The notes under the pieces were generated by a model. That model saw only the letters and a program-made list of their open reading frames with translations. It did no database searches and had not been told where the DNA came from. From assembly GCA_012719415.1 (NCBI GenBank), contig JAAYAK010000050.1, forward strand, positions 1-34,493: 34,493 bases of DNA, written 5' to 3'. Origin of the DNA: Syntrophorhabdus sp. (GTDB lineage Bacteria; Desulfobacterota; Syntrophorhabdia; Syntrophorhabdales; Syntrophorhabdaceae). Below, piece by piece: positions 24,368-32,736 of this stretch (positions are counted from its first letter, which is position 1; each line of letters begins with the position of its first letter). A program made the translations under genes and the position numbers.

Positions 24368-25426
24368 TTATTTCACGAGGGGCGCGCCATTGTATGTCAT
24401 GGAGCGGACCAGCTTGTTCGCCTTCGCCGCCGCCTCTTTCGACAAGGGGGCGTACTCAAGGGGCTCGACGTATCTCTGACCGTCGCCCACCACCCACAGG
24501 AGGAGTTTCGCCAATGCCTCCGCCCGGTCCCTGGCCTTTCCTCCGTAGTTCTGTTCCTTGTAGAAGATGAGCCATGTGAAACCGCTGATGGGATAACCGG
24601 CGGCCGCCTCCGTGTCTGTCAGGGACACGTTCGTATCGTCGGGGATCTTCACGTTGGCCGCGGCGCTCACCGACTTCAACGTCGGCTCGATGAACTTGCC
24701 GGCCCTGTTCTTTATGGTACCGTAAGGCATCTTGTTCTGGATCGCGTAGAGGAGTTCCACGTATCCCACGGCGCCCGGGGTCTGCTTCACGTATCCGGCG
24801 ACGCCGGGGTTCCCTTTCTGGCCTATCTGGGAGGCGGGCCACTTCAGGGACTTGCCAGTGCCGATCTTCTCTTTCCACTCCCTGTTCACCTTCGTGAGGT
24901 ACTCGCTGAAGATGTAGGTCGTGCCGCTGCCGTCGGCGCGGTGCACGGCGCTGACAGGCAGATCGGGGAGCTTCACCCCGGGGTTCGCCGAGGCTATCTT
25001 CGGGTCGTTCCACTTCGTGATCTTGCCGAGGAATATCTCAGCCACCGTATCGGGGGTGAAATTGAGCTTCGGGTTCCCGGGAAGGTTATAGGTGACGACC
25101 ACGGCCCCGAGACAGGTGGGAATGTGCAGGACCGGGGCCCCGGCCGCCTGCAACTCCTTCGCCGTCATGAAGGCGTCGGTGCCGCCGAAATCGACGGTCT
25201 TCTTCACAAGCTGGTTTATCCCTCCGCCCGATCCGATACCCTGGTAGTTGATCTTCACCTTGTACTGCTGGTTGTAGGCGTCGAACATCTTAGAGTACAG
25301 CGGCTGGGGGAAGGTGGCGCCGGCGCCGAGCAGCTCCATGTCGAGGGCCGGTGCGTCAGCCGCGAAGCACACAAGGGCCAGGACAACGGCCATCAAGGAT
25401 AGGGCTCTTGAAAAAATGCCAGACAT
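24368..25426 (-). CDS. pstS: phosphate-binding protein PstS
   Basis: A 352-residue periplasmic phosphate-binding protein. Signal peptide at about residues 1-26 (SLMAVVLALVCFAADAPA). Phosphate-binding segments are conserved: GAGATFPQPLY, GIGSGGGINQL, FGGTDAFMT and RADGSGTTYIF. It captures phosphate and delivers it to PstCA. The frame is open from 25486, but ATG 25426 is the better start: GGAGGA lies 6-7 nt before it and the signal peptide begins there. It is first in pstS-C-A-B-phoU and has its own Pho-box promoter. Confidence 0.96.
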   Translation of the reverse strand: MSGIFSRALSLMAVVLALVCFAADAPALDMELLGAGATFPQPLYSKMFDAYNQQYKVKINYQGIGSGGGINQLVKKTVDFGGTDAFMTAKELQAAGAPVLHIPTCLGAVVVTYNLPGNPKLNFTPDTVAEIFLGKITKWNDPKIASANPGVKLPDLPVSAVHRADGSGTTYIFSEYLTKVNREWKEKIGTGKSLKWPASQIGQKGNPGVAGYVKQTPGAVGYVELLYAIQNKMPYGTIKNRAGKFIEPTLKSVSAAANVKIPDDTNVSLTDTEAAAGYPISGFTWLIFYKEQNYGGKARDRAEALAKLLLWVVGDGQRYVEPLEYAPLSKEAAAKANKLVRSMTYNGAPLVK

Positions 25427-25475
25427 AAATGTCCTCCTTTTGGTTTTCTCAGGCACCTGCCTGAATCGTTGCCTC

Positions 25476-25529
25476 ATCTTACCCATCGACTGTTAATATT
25501 AGAGGAAAGGATTGTTAAGATTCGATTAA
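25476..25529 (-). promoter_or_regulatory. Pho-box array and promoter of pstS
   Basis: On the minus strand TTAAT (25529-25525), TTAAC (25518-25514), a degenerate TTCCT (25507-25503) and TTAAC (25496-25492) lie exactly 11 bp apart. A -10-like TAAGAT (25481-25476) begins 10 nt after the last repeat. This is the layout of a PhoB-activated promoter. Confidence 0.8.
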
Positions 25530-25564
25530 GGCGGGCCCTGTCCCGATGATATTCCTGTCGCGGG

Positions 25565-27319
25565 TCAGGCTTTGAATGAGGGCGGGTCGCCGACGGGCAG
25601 GGTGACGATGAATCTCGCGCCTTTTCCCGGGGTGCTCTGGGCCGTGATCCTTCCGTTGTGGAGAAGGATGATGTGCTTGACTATGGAGAGGCCGAGGCCC
25701 GTGCCGCCGAGCTTCTTCGACCTCGATTTATCGACCACGTAGAACCGCTCGAAGATGCGGTCGATGTGTTCCGAAGGGATGCCCGGGCCCGTGTCGGCGA
25801 CGAAGATGACCACGGTGTTGCCGCGGGTCTCCATCTCCACGGTGATCCCGCCCGCATCGGTGTACTTGATGGCGTTGTCAAGGAGATTGACGAAGACCTG
25901 CTCGAGCCTGAAGGCGTCACCCATCACCGGCGGCAGGTCCCGGGGCGCCCTCACATCCACGCTGAAACCCTTCACGCGTATCTGCTCTTCGAAGATCTTG
26001 AGTACTCTTTCGACGAGGTCCCGTATGTCCACCGGCTCCAATTCGAGGACAGGGCTCTTTTCTTCCAACCTCGACAGCGTCAGCAGGTCGGTCACGACAT
26101 TGATGAGCCGGGCCGTGTTCCGCTTGATGATCGTCAGATAATGCCTCTGTTCCTCCGAAAGCGTTCCATCGGCCTCCATGGTCTCGACAAACCCCTTGAT
26201 GGACGTGAGAGGCGTGCGCAGCTCGTGGGACACATTAAGGACGAAATCGCTCTTTATCCTCTCAAGCTTGCGGATCTCGGTGATGTCATGGAAGACAAGG
26301 ACGATCTCTTCCCGGGAGCTCAGGTACGTGGCACTGCACAGGAAAACCGCACCGTCAATCGTCATCTCCCCGACAAGGTTGTGCTTCTCGACGTGGACCC
26401 TGCTCACCAGTTCATTGAGCGCCGGCTCCCGGATGACCTCCCAGTATGGCCTCCCGACCTCCACATCGCGGCCCATCACGTTCCTCAGGCTGTCATTCAT
26501 AAGGAGAACCCTCTCCTCGCCATCGAGCACGAGGAGTCCCTCCTGCAGGGAGGAGATGATGGAGTTCAGCTCTTCCTTCTGGCGGGTGAGATCCGTGAAA
26601 AGCCCCTGCATCTCATCGGTCATATCGTTGAAGCTGTCGGCGACCTCCTTGAGCTCGTCCTGCTCTTTAAGCAACACACGGGTATTGAAATCGTGGCCGG
26701 CCACCCGTTTTATGGCCGCGCTCAGCTCGCCAATCGGCCGGTAGATGGTCCGTGTGAAAATGAACGCCCCGATGAGCGCAGCGACAAGGACGATGGCGGT
26801 CACGAACGATATCTTCAGGTTCAGTTCCCGGGAAACGGTCTTTATGTCCCTGAGGAACTTGCTCGTACGGAGGACATACAGCGTCTTTCCGTCCCGTTCC
26901 ACGGCGACGGCTATGTAGAGCATCTCCTGGCCGAGGGTGTCGCTTACGCGCAGGAACCGCCCCGTTCCGCCCTCGAGCGCCTGGGAGATCTCGATCCTCA
27001 GGCGGTGGTTCTCCATCCTGGCGGGGTCTTCCTCGGAATCGGCGATCACCCTGCCGTCAGGGGCAACAAGGGTGATCCGGGCGTTGATCTTCTTCCCCGT
27101 CTCTTTCACGAAGCGGTCGATCACGACACCTCCGCCCTCCGACGGCATCCCCAGTGTTCGCTCCCCGAGGACGATGGCGATCTCCTTCAATTCCCGCGCG
27201 GTCCTCTCTATCTGGTAGTTGCGGATGAGATAGGACGAGATGAGGACGATGAGACCGGAAAGGACGATGGTGAGGAGAAGGTACCCGCCGAATATCTTGA
27301 GAAAGAGGGAGCGCTTCAT
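25565..27319 (-). CDS. phoR: phosphate-regulon sensor histidine kinase PhoR
   Basis: A 584-residue membrane histidine kinase. Order: TM1 (about 9-31), a periplasmic or extracytoplasmic domain of about 135 residues, TM2 (about 170-190), HAMP (to about 242), a PAS domain (about 250-350), and HisKA with the phospho-acceptor His365 in LNVSHELRTPLTSIKGF. The HATPase domain follows, with NLLDNAIKYTD, DTGPGIP and GGTGLGLSIV. The sensor domain is larger than in E. coli PhoR, resembling the PhoR/PnpS form of other bacteria. Its ATG overlaps the phoB stop (ATGA). It phosphorylates PhoB when phosphate is scarce. pstS, with its own promoter, follows directly. Confidence 0.93.
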   Translation of the reverse strand: MKRSLFLKIFGGYLLLTIVLSGLIVLISSYLIRNYQIERTARELKEIAIVLGERTLGMPSEGGGVVIDRFVKETGKKINARITLVAPDGRVIADSEEDPARMENHRLRIEISQALEGGTGRFLRVSDTLGQEMLYIAVAVERDGKTLYVLRTSKFLRDIKTVSRELNLKISFVTAIVLVAALIGAFIFTRTIYRPIGELSAAIKRVAGHDFNTRVLLKEQDELKEVADSFNDMTDEMQGLFTDLTRQKEELNSIISSLQEGLLVLDGEERVLLMNDSLRNVMGRDVEVGRPYWEVIREPALNELVSRVHVEKHNLVGEMTIDGAVFLCSATYLSSREEIVLVFHDITEIRKLERIKSDFVLNVSHELRTPLTSIKGFVETMEADGTLSEEQRHYLTIIKRNTARLINVVTDLLTLSRLEEKSPVLELEPVDIRDLVERVLKIFEEQIRVKGFSVDVRAPRDLPPVMGDAFRLEQVFVNLLDNAIKYTDAGGITVEMETRGNTVVIFVADTGPGIPSEHIDRIFERFYVVDKSRSKKLGGTGLGLSIVKHIILLHNGRITAQSTPGKGARFIVTLPVGDPPSFKA

Positions 27320-28002
27320 TCCTCCACCCTGTATCCGGCGCCACGGACATTCTTTATGATATGGGCGGCATTGCCAAGCTTCTCGCGCAGGTGCCTGATG
27401 TGGACGTCAACGGTTCGGTCGATGACGTACTTTTCGTCACCCCAGAGATGGGTCAATATCTGGTCCCGGGACTGGATACGGCCCCGGCGCGAGGCGAGGA
27501 GCTCGAGTATCCTGAATTCCGTCGGGGTCAACTCCACCTTTTTCCCCTCGACCTCCACCTCGTGCCTGTCGAGATCGACGACAACGAGTCCGGAAATAAC
27601 GATTTTGCGGGCATCATCCTCGCTCCGGCCATGCCGCCTCAAGACCGCTCGCACCCTGGCAACAAGCTCGCGGGGAGAAAAGGGTTTCGTCACGTAATCG
27701 TCGGCCCCCAGCTCCAGACCGATGACCTTGTCCGTCTCCTCCGTCTTTGCCGTGAGCATGATCACGGGGATGGAGGAGAAACGCTCCTGCGCCCTCAAGT
27801 ACTTGCAGATCTCCAATCCGTCCACGTCGGGAAGCATGAGGTCGAGTATGACAAGGTCCGGCACCTCCTTCGCCAGGAACTGGTAGAAGGACTGCGCGTC
27901 GGCAAACCCGCTCGCACGGAAGTTCGATCTCTTCAGGTGGAGCGACACCAACTCCAGTATGTCCGGCTCGTCGTCGACGACCGCTATCAATTGGCTTGTC
28001 AT
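27316..28002 (-). CDS. phoB: phosphate-regulon response regulator PhoB
   Basis: A 228-residue OmpR-family response regulator. Receiver domain 1-120 has the acidic pocket Asp10-Asp11, phospho-acceptor Asp54 (LVILDLMLPD) and the conserved Lys in VTKPFSPREL. The winged-helix domain (about 130-228) has the typical LTPTEFRILELLASRRG, and VDVHIRHLREKLG as the recognition helix. When phosphorylated it binds Pho boxes. It is the first gene of the phoB-phoR unit and carries Pho boxes upstream, so it is probably autoregulated. A GAGG lies rather far from the ATG. PhoB is the expected regulator given the adjacent pst genes. Confidence 0.94.
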   Translation of the reverse strand: MTSQLIAVVDDEPDILELVSLHLKRSNFRASGFADAQSFYQFLAKEVPDLVILDLMLPDVDGLEICKYLRAQERFSSIPVIMLTAKTEETDKVIGLELGADDYVTKPFSPRELVARVRAVLRRHGRSEDDARKIVISGLVVVDLDRHEVEVEGKKVELTPTEFRILELLASRRGRIQSRDQILTHLWGDEKYVIDRTVDVHIRHLREKLGNAAHIIKNVRGAGYRVEE

Positions 28003-28053
28003 ACTATGAGATTACCTCATACCTTGCGCTTTGCAAAGCCGTTTCACTGTTCC

Positions 28054-28085
28054 ATAGTAAAGGCGAATTGTTAATTTTGGATTAA
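28054..28085 (-). promoter_or_regulatory. Pho boxes and promoter of phoB
   Basis: TTAAT (28085-28081) and TTAAC (28074-28070) lie 11 bp apart on the minus strand, and a good -10, TACTAT (28059-28054), begins 10 nt after the last one. Only two clear repeats are present, against four positions at pstS and the porin, so PhoB binding may be weaker here. Confidence 0.7.
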
Positions 28086-28144
28086 GACTGCAGGGGTTTA
28101 TCGCGACCGAAGACACGGTGAGCCCTTTCCGGTCCCCCCGGGAA

Positions 28145-29218
28145 TCACATCTCAGACGACACTTTGCCCAGGAACACTACGAACTTTCGGAGCAGTTTCT
28201 CATCGAAGCATCTCTTCATGCCCCGGTCCCTCTGGTCCCGCCCGTTACCGTCCGGAGAGGCATCGTCCCCTTCCGGCGTCCCGACCATGATCCGTGCCGC
28301 CTCCATGGGAGAGAAGGCCTCCTTGTAGGGACGACGGGATGTCATGGCGTCAAAGACGTCGACTATCCTCAGGACGCGTGCGAGGACGTTGATGTTCCTC
28401 CCTTTGAGCCCCATCGGGTAGCCCTCGCCGTTGTAATCCTCATGGTGCTGAAGTATGGCCTTCTTGACGAACACGGGGGTATCCGTGTCGGCGAGCATGG
28501 CGAAACTCGTCAACGGGTGGCGTTTGATGATCTCCCACTCCACGGAGTTGAGAGGCCCCTCCTTATTGAGTATCTCGGGCGCGACAAAGACCTTCCCGAT
28601 GTCGTGGAGCATGGCCCCCACGCCACACTGCTTCAGGAGCTCCTTCACCTGGACCTCATGATACGCCTCGATATCAGGGACTATCTGGGTAAGAACGTCG
28701 GAATTGCGCCTCAGGAAGGCCACCGTGAACCACAGCACCTTGGTGGCATGCTCGTAGGTCTTGTAGTCGTGGCCGATCATCTTCGCCAGGGGTTTCAGCG
28801 AATTCGACTCGGCTATGAACATGAGGGAATGGTTGACGAGCGCCTGGATCCGCCGCAGCGAATCCGGCCGCATTGTGCCGAGACCCAGAGAGGTTTCAAA
28901 GGTATCCTTGACGACATTCGTGGAGACCCTGCTGAAGACCTCAGCCTTCTGGTCGTCGGGCATCCCCTGGTTCTCGAGGATGGTCCCCAGGTTGTTCTCG
29001 AGATACTTTTCGTACTTGATCTCTTCGTCGAGGTCGATGAAGACCTCTTTCTGCCCCGTCTCGGCAAGCATGGCGAGCCGGTCCCTGCCGACCTCGTTGC
29101 CCGCGCGCGCCCACAGGATGTAGCGCCCATCGGGCGCAAGGACGTATATCTTGAATCTTGGCAGGCTTCCCGGCAGTATCGCGCCGGGAGGAATGGCCAT
29201 GTATTTTGCATCGCGCAT
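28145..29218 (-). CDS. HD-GYP cyclic-di-GMP phosphodiesterase
   Basis: A 357-residue protein. The N-terminal part (about 1-150) is unassigned and has no membrane segment. The C-terminal HD-GYP domain is complete: YEHATKV, the metal-binding pair His205-Asp206 in AMLHDIGK, KRHPLTS, LQHHEDYNGEGYP and RIVDVFDAMTSRRPYK. Such enzymes hydrolyse cyclic di-GMP and so promote motility over surface growth. No receiver domain is seen, so the N-terminus must carry the input. The frame opens at 29263; ATG 29218 is chosen with GGAGAGAG upstream, though the spacing is a little long. It sits upstream of phoBR on the same strand, separated by a phoB promoter, so its link to phosphate control is only positional. 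Confidence 0.9.
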   Translation of the reverse strand: MRDAKYMAIPPGAILPGSLPRFKIYVLAPDGRYILWARAGNEVGRDRLAMLAETGQKEVFIDLDEEIKYEKYLENNLGTILENQGMPDDQKAEVFSRVSTNVVKDTFETSLGLGTMRPDSLRRIQALVNHSLMFIAESNSLKPLAKMIGHDYKTYEHATKVLWFTVAFLRRNSDVLTQIVPDIEAYHEVQVKELLKQCGVGAMLHDIGKVFVAPEILNKEGPLNSVEWEIIKRHPLTSFAMLADTDTPVFVKKAILQHHEDYNGEGYPMGLKGRNINVLARVLRIVDVFDAMTSRRPYKEAFSPMEAARIMVGTPEGDDASPDGNGRDQRDRGMKRCFDEKLLRKFVVFLGKVSSEM

Positions 29219-29368
29219 AAGATGTCTCTCTCCTGACCCTAAACCACAAGACGGACATGGCAATTCCGTCTCAGGTCAACAGGATTATCGCACCTCGTGG
29301 TGAAAGCTTAAAGGGACGGGAATGTTCCTTGCGTGTTGACGAATGCGGGGAAGACCGCGGGAAGCCGC

Positions 29369-29758
29369 TTACGCCTTTTTCTCACCGCGCTTGCGGGCAA
29401 CCGTCCTGTAAAACTCCACCTCGACGGACTCCCCAAAATGCTTTCTGTATACTTTTCCGATGACGTGCTGAATCTCTGACCGAAGGCCCTCGTACGCGCT
29501 CATGAGCCGGACCGCGTCGTCGGTCACCTCGGAACCACCCCCCGAGACTCCCCCTATCTTCTTTCTCGTAAGGGCAAAACCGAGATTGCTCTCGCTCCTT
29601 GCTATGACACGCCGGGCCTTGCTGTACGCCATACCCAGAGAGGAGGCCGCCTCCCTCAGCGAACCCGTCTGCTGCACCCCTTTCAGGAGCTTGTACGGAC
29701 CCTCCCCGAAAGCCTTGTCGCCCTCCATGTTGAGCCATATCTTGTAGATGAGCTTCAT
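29369..29758 (-). CDS. ModE-like winged-helix regulator, single domain
   Basis: A 129-residue protein with the N-terminal helix-turn-helix of ModE: GPYKLLKGVQQTGSLREAAS, then SLGMAYSKARRVIARSES and GFALTRKKIGGVSGGGSEVT. ModE senses molybdate and controls molybdate uptake and molybdoenzyme genes. The two molybdate-binding TOBE domains of E. coli ModE are missing, so it belongs to the short form that either senses molybdate another way or works with a separate binding protein. TATAAT (29781-29776) lies 17 nt before the ATG, suggesting a nearby promoter. A molybdopterin oxidoreductase starts about 4.6 kb away and could be a target. Confidence 0.85.
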   Translation of the reverse strand: MKLIYKIWLNMEGDKAFGEGPYKLLKGVQQTGSLREAASSLGMAYSKARRVIARSESNLGFALTRKKIGGVSGGGSEVTDDAVRLMSAYEGLRSEIQHVIGKVYRKHFGESVEVEFYRTVARKRGEKKA

Positions 29759-29990
29759 TCTGATCGCCCTGCCCTATTATAGCGCATTCCAACCGACGAT
29801 GATACCTTGCCGGCGCAAATACGGTCGAGGAAAGGGGAAACATCATTCCATACTTGAAAACCCACCGCATCGCCTGGGCCTCGCTTCGTAAGCCAAAAGG
29901 CAACACCTCCACCCTGTCGGCGAGGTTCAGCGTCACACTGTAACCGTCTTTAGCCGTAAGGTCTTGAACGTCCTTAGGGCCCTGGAACTG

Positions 29991-30428
29991 CTACAGTCCC
30001 ATCGGTGTTATCTGGTACTTGAAGGCGTAGCCTGCGTCTTCGACCTTCTTCTCAACAGCGGCCCGGGTTGCCTTGAAATCGAAGGTGTAGCTGTACTTGC
30101 TGCCGAGAACGTTCGATCGCTCCTCTATCGTGCCTCCCCGGCCGCCCGTGCCCGTCCTGTACGTCGTTTTCTTGAATCCGAAACCCGATGGCCCGTCGCC
30201 GAAACTGCCGCTTGACAGGCCCGATCCCGACTCCTTGAGCATTTCCGTGAACCGGACCTCCCGCGTGTCTTCCACTATCCGGTATTTCGCTATGTAGGTC
30301 ACCTTCTTTTTCGAAAGGAAAGACTTCCGTTCGGCCACGACATATTCCACCGTGGTCACTCCTTCTTTTTCAGAGAACTGCGCCGGGACGGCCGAAAACA
30401 CCTCTCTTATCTCTTCCTTCAGTGCCAC
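29991..30428 (-). CDS. protein of unknown function
   Basis: A 145-residue protein. The frame opens at ATG 30503, but GTG 30428 is preferred: AAAGGAG lies 6 nt before it, while the upstream ATG has no ribosome site and its added residues are Pro/Gly-rich. The predicted fold is alpha/beta, with strands in VTTVEYVVAERKSFLSKKKV and YIAKYRIVEDTREVRFTEML, then a Gly/Ser-rich middle (SGSGLSSGSFGDGPSGFGF). The C-terminal half has SKYSYTFDFKATRAAVEKKV. It has no signal peptide with the chosen start. No family is recognised. It stands alone, 230 nt from the ModE-like gene. Confidence 0.65.
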   Translation of the reverse strand: MALKEEIREVFSAVPAQFSEKEGVTTVEYVVAERKSFLSKKKVTYIAKYRIVEDTREVRFTEMLKESGSGLSSGSFGDGPSGFGFKKTTYRTGTGGRGGTIEERSNVLGSKYSYTFDFKATRAAVEKKVEDAGYAFKYQITPMGL

Positions 30429-30811
30429 TCGCAGCTCCTTTGCCTGTAATCTGCCCGGTCCCGGCCCGTGTGTGACCCACCCCGGAGGGGAAGGTTGAGC
30501 CATACCTGGTCTGACAAAACATAGCAGGGAGGCAGGAACATGTCAAAGGCATTCCCCCCTTTGAACACGCACCCACATGACCGTGGAGTCCATGGAACTC
30601 ATGGCTTCAATCTTCTCCTTCTTCAATGTGAGTCCGGACATCTCCATCGAGTGCTTCGCCAGAAACCTCCATAACCAGGGCACAATGGCCGTCATCCACC
30701 GGCAGGACAAGATCTGACGTTCCGAGACGGTGAAGTTCTTCTTGAATCCTCACGCCGCCGATGGTATCAATAATTGCCACACCAATAACGATACAAGACG
30801 CAAGGGGCGAG
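30429..30811. other. intergenic region, no gene recognised with confidence
   Basis: This 383-nt gap precedes the Ldt-Mur ligase gene. Two short frames overlap: a 76-codon minus-strand frame at 30607-30837, which would run into the ligase gene head-on, and a 38-codon frame on the + strand from 30601. Neither has a ribosome site or a recognisable sequence. I see no clear promoter. Confidence 0.45.
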
Positions 30812-32722
30812 ATGGACAGATTCCGGTTGGCCGGCATTTACAGTGTACTGTCGAAAAACCTTGCCGACCGGGAAGACCTCTATCTCGTTGGCTCCGTTGA
30901 GGAGCAGCGTCTCTTCCTCTGCGAGGCGGATCGCGTCATCGAAACCTATCCTGCCTCGACTTCGCGCCTCGGCGTCGGCATACGCGAGGATTCCCTTAAG
31001 ACACCTCCCGGGCTTCACCGCGTCTGCGAGAAGATCGGGTCCGGCGCACCCCCGGGGCGCATCTTCAGGGACCGCAGGGATACAGGAACCGACTGGGACG
31101 GGGTTTCAAGAGAGGACAACCTCATCCTGACCCGCATCCTCCGTCTTGAGGGCCTTGAAGAGGGGATCAACAGGGGCCCCGGCGTGGACTCCCGTGAGCG
31201 GTGCATCTACATCCACGGGACCAACCGCGAAGACCTTGTCGGCACCCCTTTCACCCACGGATGCCTGACCCTTCGCAATACCGATATGACAGATCTTTTC
31301 GAGAGGGTCCCCGAGGGTACCCTTCTCTACATCGACCCTCCCGCCCTGATCGTCGCCGGGAAGCCCTGCCGGAACATTCACTTTACCGGTATCTTCGGCA
31401 CCGGGATGAGTGCCCTTGCCCAGTACCTGCGCTTCGAAGGGATAGGCGTTTCCGGCTCGGACCGCCTGCTGGAAAGCGAAGATACGGCTCCCATGCGCCG
31501 GTCCCTCGAGGGACTCGGATGCGTGATCGCGAGCCAGGACGGCACGGGGGTGACGGATGATACCGATGTGCTCTGCGTATCCACGGCCATCGAGGAAACA
31601 AACCCCGATATTGCCGCCGCGCGGGCAAGGGGCGTCCCCGTCATACATCGCTCCGATCTCCTCGCGTCGATCATAGCGTCGAGAAGGACCGTAGCCGTTG
31701 CCGGCACGAGCGGCAAATCGACGGTGACGGCAATGATATTCGAATTCCTCTCTGCATGCGGGAAGTCGCCGTCGCTCGTAAGCGGCGCACCTCTCGTCAG
31801 GCTCGAAGCCCAGGGCCTCATCGGCAACGCTTACTCCGGCGGCTCGGACCTCCTTGTCGTGGAAGCGGACGAGAGCGACGGCACGCTCGTCAAGTACTCA
31901 CCTGCCATCGCCGTGGTGCTCAACATTTCCAAAGACCATAAGGACATCGACGAGATACGGGGGCTCTTCGCGACACTCATATCGCGGTCAGCCTGGACCG
32001 CGACCAATGCCGACGACCCTCTGCTCGTTACCCTTCCGGCGACGCTGAGATTCGGATGTGACAACACCGCCTCGTGGCATCCCGACGGGGAAGAACTCCA
32101 GGGAACGTCCGTCAGGCTCACGCGCGGGGACATCGACTACCACCTCCCCCTTCCGGGAGACCACAACCTCGAGAACCTCCGCGCGGCACTGTGCGTCTGC
32201 GAACATATCGGCTGCGATGCAGAGACTCTCGCCGGTGCCGTCAGGGGATTTCGCGGGGTTGCCCGCCGTTTCTCCATAACACAAACGCGGCAGGGCATCA
32301 CCGTCGTCGACGATTTCGCCCACAACCCGGCCAAGATATCCGCCGCCGTCACCGCCGCCCGGGGCCTCGCCGGCCGCATCATCGCCGTCTACCAGCCCCA
32401 CGGGTTCGGACCGACGCGCTTCCTCAGGAACGAGTATATCGCCGCCTTCCGCTCCCTCTTCCGTGAGAGTGACAGCCTCTATCTTCTTCCCATCTATTAC
32501 GCCGGCGGCACCGCCCAGAAGGACATCTCCTCGCAGGACATCATCGACGGACTCAGCCCCGTCCCCTTCCACTCCGAGGCAGTTCAAGACCGCAAACAAT
32601 TGCTCGAAAGACTCTCCGCCGACGCGAAGCAAGGCGACTGCATCATGGTAATGGGCGCCCGGGACCCCTCACTGCCGGCACTTGTCAGAAAGATAATAGA
32701 AATGTTTGAAGGACCATTTTAA
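30812..32722 (+). CDS. L,D-transpeptidase (YkuD)-Mur ligase (MurC/Mpl-like) fusion
   Basis: A 636-residue protein with two peptidoglycan enzymes in one chain. Residues 1-177 are a YkuD L,D-transpeptidase: STSRLGVGIREDSLKTPPGL, IYIHGT (His135) and the catalytic motif FTHGCLTLRN (His149, Cys151, Arg155). Residues 188-636 are a Mur ligase of the MurC/Mpl type: IHFTGIFGTGMSALA, P-loop GTSGKST (298-304), VVEADESDGTL, NISKDHKDI and the C-terminal DDFAHNPAKI. Mpl attaches recycled tripeptide to UDP-MurNAc; MurC adds L-Ala. The P-loop has Ser where MurC and Mpl usually have GTHGKTT. No signal peptide is seen, yet L,D-transpeptidases normally act in the periplasm while Mur ligases act in the cytoplasm. 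ATG 30812 is chosen over 30761 because AAGGGG lies just upstream and the domain begins there. Confidence 0.85.
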   Translation: MDRFRLAGIYSVLSKNLADREDLYLVGSVEEQRLFLCEADRVIETYPASTSRLGVGIREDSLKTPPGLHRVCEKIGSGAPPGRIFRDRRDTGTDWDGVSREDNLILTRILRLEGLEEGINRGPGVDSRERCIYIHGTNREDLVGTPFTHGCLTLRNTDMTDLFERVPEGTLLYIDPPALIVAGKPCRNIHFTGIFGTGMSALAQYLRFEGIGVSGSDRLLESEDTAPMRRSLEGLGCVIASQDGTGVTDDTDVLCVSTAIEETNPDIAAARARGVPVIHRSDLLASIIASRRTVAVAGTSGKSTVTAMIFEFLSACGKSPSLVSGAPLVRLEAQGLIGNAYSGGSDLLVVEADESDGTLVKYSPAIAVVLNISKDHKDIDEIRGLFATLISRSAWTATNADDPLLVTLPATLRFGCDNTASWHPDGEELQGTSVRLTRGDIDYHLPLPGDHNLENLRAALCVCEHIGCDAETLAGAVRGFRGVARRFSITQTRQGITVVDDFAHNPAKISAAVTAARGLAGRIIAVYQPHGFGPTRFLRNEYIAAFRSLFRESDSLYLLPIYYAGGTAQKDISSQDIIDGLSPVPFHSEAVQDRKQLLERLSADAKQGDCIMVMGARDPSLPALVRKIIEMFEGPF

Positions 32723-32736
32723 GTGCTAACAAGACG

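Noticed and set aside
25658-27697. Very long + strand open frame (679 codons)
   Set aside because: It is antisense to phoR and the end of phoB, whose products have every family motif; the frame is a by-product of high GC and has an unlikely composition (rich in Asp, His, Arg, Val).
28118-29236. 372-codon + strand frame
   Set aside because: Antisense to the HD-GYP gene, which carries the complete catalytic motif set.
30607-30837. 76-codon minus-strand frame
   Set aside because: Overlaps the start of the Ldt-Mur ligase gene head-on, has no ribosome site, and its composition looks like an antisense frame.
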